Below, piece after piece: positions 5,563 through 8,775 of a stretch of 8,775 nucleotides of DNA; positions within the stretch are counted from its first letter, which is position 1; the number at the start of each line of letters is the position of its first letter. The notes below the pieces were generated by a model. It saw only the letters and a program-made list of their open reading frames with translations. It did not search any database and had not been told where the DNA came from. The translations under genes and the position numbers were made by a program. Source of the stretch: an uncultured Treponema sp. (GTDB lineage Bacteria > Spirochaetota > Spirochaetia > Treponematales > Treponemataceae); contig CALCEK010000184.1 of the NCBI GenBank assembly GCA_937900125.1, positions 1 through 8,775 of the forward strand, in the 5' to 3' direction.

Positions 5563-7431
5563 GTGAATAATGCTAAATTTTATAGTTTTTTCGATTGCGC
5601 GGTCTACGGCAAGGTCAACAGTCCAATAAAAACTGCTTGTAAACACAGAAGAAACAGCATTTGTAGAAAGTCCAGCTTCTTCGTTTGGTTCAAACACCAA
5701 AATTGTTTTTTCGCCTTTATCGCTTATTTGTAAGTGAGAAACACCTTTTTCTAGTTTGCAATTTTCTGAAAGCGGTAATTCTTGTCGCATTCCAGAAGAA
5801 ATAACTTCAACATTGTATTGCTCTTCTAATGGAAGTTCAAATAAAGTTTGCGCAAAGTTTATTTCAGAAACAAAAAATCCTTTTAACAAAAATGGACTAT
5901 TGTTGCGCAAAATGTACTGCACAATAAAACCATCAGAGGTTACGGTGTAATGCTTTGTCAATATGACGGGCATTTTTAAGGGCGAAAATTGCCCCTCGCC
6001 TTCTAGGACTATTTGATTTCGGCGAGTATCGCATTTTTTTTCAGAAAAAATTAAGTTTTCAAATACATCTGATTTGACCTCTTTTTGATTTAGATAATCG
6101 TCCATTTCTTTAAAATCAAAAAGGTGTTCTATAAAAATACCGCGATGAGATTTTGATGTTGAAGTATAATTCGCCCCCGAAAATAATATGCTTAAATCAG
6201 AAATTTTAGCACCCGTAAGCGAAATTACTGCATTAAATTTTTCCATTTGGCAAACATATTCGTTTAAGCCGTCTAAGTTATAATCAAAACTGGTAATTGA
6301 TTCTGTAAAGTTTCGGCTTTCGCGAATAAGATTTTCTGCCTCTGAAAGTGCACGATATGCCATTTGCCGATTTTTTTCATTTGCCACTTGCCCTGTTTTT
6401 AAGTCGATATAATACTCCGCACTTTGCGCTTCCCAAATGTGTTCACGAGCAGAATATTTTCGCATTTTATCGCCGCCATGACTTTGAGAAAGTAGCATAC
6501 TAACATATAGAGTTCTTTCGTATAGGTGTTGATTTTGCTCATAAACAGAAAAAAAATCATAAATTGTAAGCGGTTGGTTAGCACCATTTTGACCTGCACT
6601 TTTTGCCCATTGGCTGATTTTTTTTTCCATTCCAGGCAAAAAATATGACTTTACAAAATATTTTGTGTGTTTTAGATATTGTTGCGGTGTTTCTAAAAAA
6701 AATAACAAACTCGGCTTCTGGGAAATCACCTTTTCAGTTTCATTTAAGAAATCAGATAAAATTAGGGATTCCATTTGTTTTATTGAAAATTGCAAACAAA
6801 TGACAGCATTTTCAAGTTTGTCATCTTGATTTTCAGATTGAATTTTATACCTTATCTTTTTAAGCCAATTTTCAGGTAATTCAAGTTTATTTTCAGAATC
6901 TAAAAACGGCAAAAATGAATCTTTTATAATAAGAGCGATTATTTTTTTCCCTTGCTCATTTAAAATGTATGGAAAATAAGAAAGAGACTCATCTATTGAA
7001 ATATCCTTAAAATGAACATACTCCATTCCACAAGTGTGAAAGGAAGGAATCAGAGAAGAATCCCAAAAACCTCCAAGTAAAAATAAACCACGCGGTCGCT
7101 TTCCAACAGTTTCCCTCACTTTTGCATTCATTTTTTCAATTTGACCACTTCTGTCTAGCGGAAAAAGCAAGGGGAAAATGGGAGAATAAAAACCGTTCCC
7201 AAGCACTTCTGTTTGATTCCGAGAAGTAAGTTCGCGCAAAATTTCCAAAGCCTCTGGGTGTTCCACAGACAAATATTCTAGTTTTTTCCCAGAAATCGCA
7301 AAAGTAAAAGAAAAACGCGGATGAGTGTACAAAAATGACAACAAAGGTTTTAACGTATTTTGATATGCCTCTTCAGGATTTTCGCACGTTTCGTCAAAAC
7401 TCAATTCAAGGCAAAGACTTATTCCATTCAT
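5554..7431 (-). CDS. GH57-fold protein (4-alpha-glucanotransferase/amylase-like) without catalytic residues
   Basis: The 625-residue product follows the layout of Thermococcus-type GH57 4-alpha-glucanotransferases. An N-terminal (beta/alpha)-barrel region (1-275) includes NQTEVLGNGFYSPIFPL (72-88) and SGQIEKM (95-101). A helical middle (about 290-375, with FFSVYEQNQHLYERTLYVS) resembles DUF1925. A beta-sandwich C-terminus (about 380-620, with DYNLDGLNEY, LTKHYTVTSDGFIVQY and FVSEINFAQ) resembles DUF1926. The catalytic motifs are gone: HNHQP is replaced by residues near LELSFD (8-13), the nucleophile Glu of WLxERVW by Gly120 in FLLGGFWDS, the acid/base DDGEKFG by LQFSIKQ (213-219), and the QCNDAYWHG motif by WEAQSAEYY (333-341). 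The frame is intact. I infer a carbohydrate-binding or structural role instead of hydrolysis. No signal peptide is seen. ATG 7431 follows the RnfB-like stop by five bases, so it is the last gene of that operon. The fold assignment is good; the function is unknown. Confidence 0.8.
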   Translation of the reverse strand: MNGISLCLELSFDETCENPEEAYQNTLKPLLSFLYTHPRFSFTFAISGKKLEYLSVEHPEALEILRELTSRNQTEVLGNGFYSPIFPLLFPLDRSGQIEKMNAKVRETVGKRPRGLFLLGGFWDSSLIPSFHTCGMEYVHFKDISIDESLSYFPYILNEQGKKIIALIIKDSFLPFLDSENKLELPENWLKKIRYKIQSENQDDKLENAVICLQFSIKQMESLILSDFLNETEKVISQKPSLLFFLETPQQYLKHTKYFVKSYFLPGMEKKISQWAKSAGQNGANQPLTIYDFFSVYEQNQHLYERTLYVSMLLSQSHGGDKMRKYSAREHIWEAQSAEYYIDLKTGQVANEKNRQMAYRALSEAENLIRESRNFTESITSFDYNLDGLNEYVCQMEKFNAVISLTGAKISDLSILFSGANYTSTSKSHRGIFIEHLFDFKEMDDYLNQKEVKSDVFENLIFSEKKCDTRRNQIVLEGEGQFSPLKMPVILTKHYTVTSDGFIVQYILRNNSPFLLKGFFVSEINFAQTLFELPLEEQYNVEVISSGMRQELPLSENCKLEKGVSHLQISDKGEKTILVFEPNEEAGLSTNAVSSVFTSSFYWTVDLAVDRAIEKTIKFSIIHKK

Positions 7432-7436
7432 AAAGT

Positions 7437-8075
7437 CTATATTTTTAACCTCTCAAGTATTGTATTACATTTTTTCCAAAATTGAAAACTTTTTTCATGC
7501 GTTTTGCTGAGGGGACTTACTTTTTGAAAACCAACGCAATTTTTGCAATTTTCCTGTAAAAGATTAAGATTTTCAGTGGAAGTAGAAACTGCACAAAGCA
7601 CACATTCTTTTGTTTGTGCGGGAATCAATTTTATGAGATTTTGCGGACAACACGATGTGCAAAGTCCACAACCATTACACGCTTCGCCAACAACTGCAAC
7701 GCCATTTTTTATGCTGATTGCATTTCTAGGACAACAATTTACGCAATTTCCAAAACCAATGCAACCCCACGAACAATTATATTCACTGTCATACACCGAA
7801 GTAAAAAGCGAACAATCTTTTTCACCGCGATAGTTGAATTTTTTTGACTCTTCGCTTCTTGCAGGCGAACACAAAACTACGGCTTTTACACCAGTTTCAG
7901 CATGCTTAAAATCGTCTGAACTTTGTAAAAGGATTTCTTCTTGAACAGAAAAAAGCGGGTCTGAAGCATTTACTCGTTGTGCGCGTAACGATGGAAGCAA
8001 AACGACAAACAAAAAAAACAAAACTATGCTTACCCCAATTATGAGCAATATAGTCACGAGTATACCAAAAATCAC
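7437..8075 (-). CDS. rnfB: RnfB-like membrane-anchored ferredoxin lacking the N-terminal Fe-S domain
   Basis: RnfB is the ferredoxin-facing electron entry subunit of the Rnf ion-pumping complex. This 212-residue version has one N-terminal membrane helix (about 2-28), then a short linker, then the RnfB signature KAVVLCSP (64-71), YRGEKDC (82-88) and two complete [4Fe-4S] motifs: C101-x3-C105-x5-C111-x3-C115-P, and C133-x2-C136-x2-C139-x3-C143-P. Between helix and signature there are only about 35 residues and no cysteine, so the usual CGACGYPGC-type 4Fe-4S domain is absent. After the ferredoxin, C158-x2-C161 and C177-x2-C180 look like the remains of a further cluster domain. The GTG start overlaps the RnfA-like TGA by four bases (GTGA), a coupled arrangement. 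Annotators may call it simply a 4Fe-4S binding protein. The RnfB relationship is likely, because of both sequence and gene order. Confidence 0.82.
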   Translation of the reverse strand: MIFGILVTILLIIGVSIVLFFLFVVLLPSLRAQRVNASDPLFSVQEEILLQSSDDFKHAETGVKAVVLCSPARSEESKKFNYRGEKDCSLFTSVYDSEYNCSWGCIGFGNCVNCCPRNAISIKNGVAVVGEACNGCGLCTSCCPQNLIKLIPAQTKECVLCAVSTSTENLNLLQENCKNCVGFQKVSPLSKTHEKSFQFWKKCNTILERLKI

Positions 8076-8629
8076 TTGACCACCCCCGTATTAAGCCAAG
8101 AAACATTCCATGTTAACAAAATCAAAATCATAATTGCTAAACTAATGAGGAGCAAACTAAGGTTTTGAAAATTTTCCGTTGGATGTGAAAGTTCCGTGCG
8201 TTTTCTTACTGCATATAAAATCAGTACAAAAAGGAAAAATGAAAAAACGCAAAAGCAAGAATTGAGTACACATTCTGCAAGCGAAACACTTTCGTTTACG
8301 CAAAGCAAAACAATCAAAATAGAAACAGCATACTCAGCTTTAGAAATGCGAGCGGTAATTCGAATAATCGATTCGGCAAAAACTGAAATCACACAAAAAA
8401 TCAAAACGCACACAAATGGATAAATTTCTATAAGTCCTGGCAAAATCAAAATTTTACTTACGACCAAATAAGAAAGCGCACTTGTTGCACTAACAGTTAT
8501 GAGCATTTTGAAAATGTCTAAAGCCAAAAAGCGCGGAGTTTTGCTAATTATTAAAGCTCTTTTTATTCCAACTCCGTAAACAATCACCACAGAGGAATAG
8601 ATAACGTAATAAAAAAAGTTACTCAGCAT
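8072..8629 (-). CDS. rnfA: RnfA-like integral membrane protein, divergent, missing cluster cysteines
   Basis: The 185-residue hydrophobic protein has about six membrane helices, the size and topology of RnfA/NqrE. A by-eye alignment to RnfA runs along most of its length, including AESIIRITARISKAEY (85-100, the counterpart of VEM-RKTSPALY) and LYAVRKRTEL (138-147, counterpart of FAAIRERL). In RnfA the motifs VNNFVLxxFLGxCP and ITTNCAVLG each supply a cysteine to the intramembrane [2Fe-2S] cluster shared with RnfE. Here they read SSVVIVYGVGIKR and LLCVNESVS, so neither cysteine is in its place (Lys23 and Asn112 align with them; C110 is two residues off). I chose ATG 8629, which has GGAG six bases upstream, over the TTG at 8641. 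It overlaps the upstream gene's stop by 11 bases. Family placement is moderately sure; electron transfer by this subunit is doubtful. Confidence 0.65.
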   Translation of the reverse strand: MLSNFFYYVIYSSVVIVYGVGIKRALIISKTPRFLALDIFKMLITVSATSALSYLVVSKILILPGLIEIYPFVCVLIFCVISVFAESIIRITARISKAEYAVSILIVLLCVNESVSLAECVLNSCFCVFSFFLFVLILYAVRKRTELSHPTENFQNLSLLLISLAIMILILLTWNVSWLNTGVVK

Positions 8630-8775
8630 CGTTTTCTCCAATACTGCGGACTATTTTAATTTTATTTTCAGCATAAGCCCAAGAAACCACAACTAAAGCC
8701 GTCAAAATTAACGCTCCTGGAATTGAAGCCCAAAATGTTCCGAGCGCAAAACGATTGCTTTTGAATATCGTAAAT
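8619..8775 (-). CDS. Probable RnfE-like membrane protein, C-terminal 51 residues (cut by window edge)
   Basis: The frame enters at the right edge and ends at TAA (8619-8621). It has a single hydrophobic stretch, FWASIPGALILTALVVVSWA, then a charged tail KIKIVRSIGENDAE. The SIPGALILTALVVV part resembles the LPPGAFIGLGLLLA segment at the end of RnfE, and Rnf operons usually run rnfC-D-G-E-A-B, which puts rnfE directly before rnfA. It shares 11 bases with the RnfA-like gene. The assignment depends mostly on position; only about 50 residues are visible and the region with RnfE's own cluster cysteines is outside the window. Confidence 0.55.
   Translation of the reverse strand, partial: FTIFKSNRFALGTFWASIPGALILTALVVVSWAYAENKIKIVRSIGENDAE
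8636..8639 (-). promoter_or_regulatory. Ribosome binding site deciding the RnfA-like start
   Basis: On the minus strand GGAG is followed by six bases and then ATG at 8629. The alternative in-frame TTG at 8641 would overlap this site and has no comparable site of its own, so the ATG is preferred. Confidence 0.6.

Noticed and set aside
5554..7431. GH57-like gene as a decaying pseudogene
   Set aside because: The frame is uninterrupted for 625 codons and the C-terminal beta-sandwich signatures are kept; decay would be expected to bring stops or frameshifts.
8072..8641. TTG at 8641 as the RnfA-like start
   Set aside because: The ATG at 8629 has GGAG at six bases, and the TTG would itself overlap that site.

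Overview
The window is an assembled, probably metagenomic, contig end with two unrelated parts. Bases 3-36 match the Illumina TruSeq index-read adapter exactly, as I recall it. Bases 37-526 encode the C-terminal part of a Bacteroidales-type LysM protein (MltD-like lytic transglycosylase), visibly richer in G+C: three 60-base lines counted by hand (61-120, 121-180, 241-300) have 31, 29 and 23 G/C, against 15 and 22 in lines 3181-3240 and 3241-3300. From about base 550 onward the DNA is a continuous AT-rich bacterial chromosome whose genes look like those of a treponeme or related host-associated spirochaete. The N-terminally truncated guanylyltransferase that begins exactly at the switch makes an assembly or library chimera the simplest reading. 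The genus assignment rests on protein style recalled from memory, not on a search.

Plus strand, 550-5540: the 3' end of a mannose-1-phosphate guanylyltransferase gene overlaps a polyprenyl-phosphate sugar-1-phosphate transferase gene (WecA/TagO type), a pair that fits surface-glycan synthesis on a lipid carrier. metG (methionyl-tRNA synthetase) follows; it has an almost ideal sigma70 promoter placed so that transcription should begin at, or within a base of, its ATG, predicting a leaderless mRNA. A strong intrinsic terminator ends metG, and its T-tract runs directly into the ATG of a FemX-like peptidoglycan bridge aminoacyltransferase gene.

Minus strand, 8775-5554: a tight operon enters from beyond the right edge. 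It encodes the C-terminus of an RnfE-like protein, an RnfA-like membrane protein, an RnfB-like ferredoxin and a GH57-fold protein. Each of the last three is unusual. The RnfA-like protein lacks the cysteines expected to bind the intramembrane [2Fe-2S] cluster. The RnfB-like protein lacks the N-terminal Fe-S domain but keeps a complete two-cluster ferredoxin. The GH57-like protein keeps the fold-level similarity and the C-terminal beta-sandwich region but has lost the catalytic motifs. This operon is the most interesting part of the window: a divergent Rnf-type redox complex translationally linked to an apparent pseudoenzyme. The two gene blocks converge with only 13 bases between stop codons. 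I see no tRNA, rRNA, CRISPR array, insertion sequence or riboswitch.
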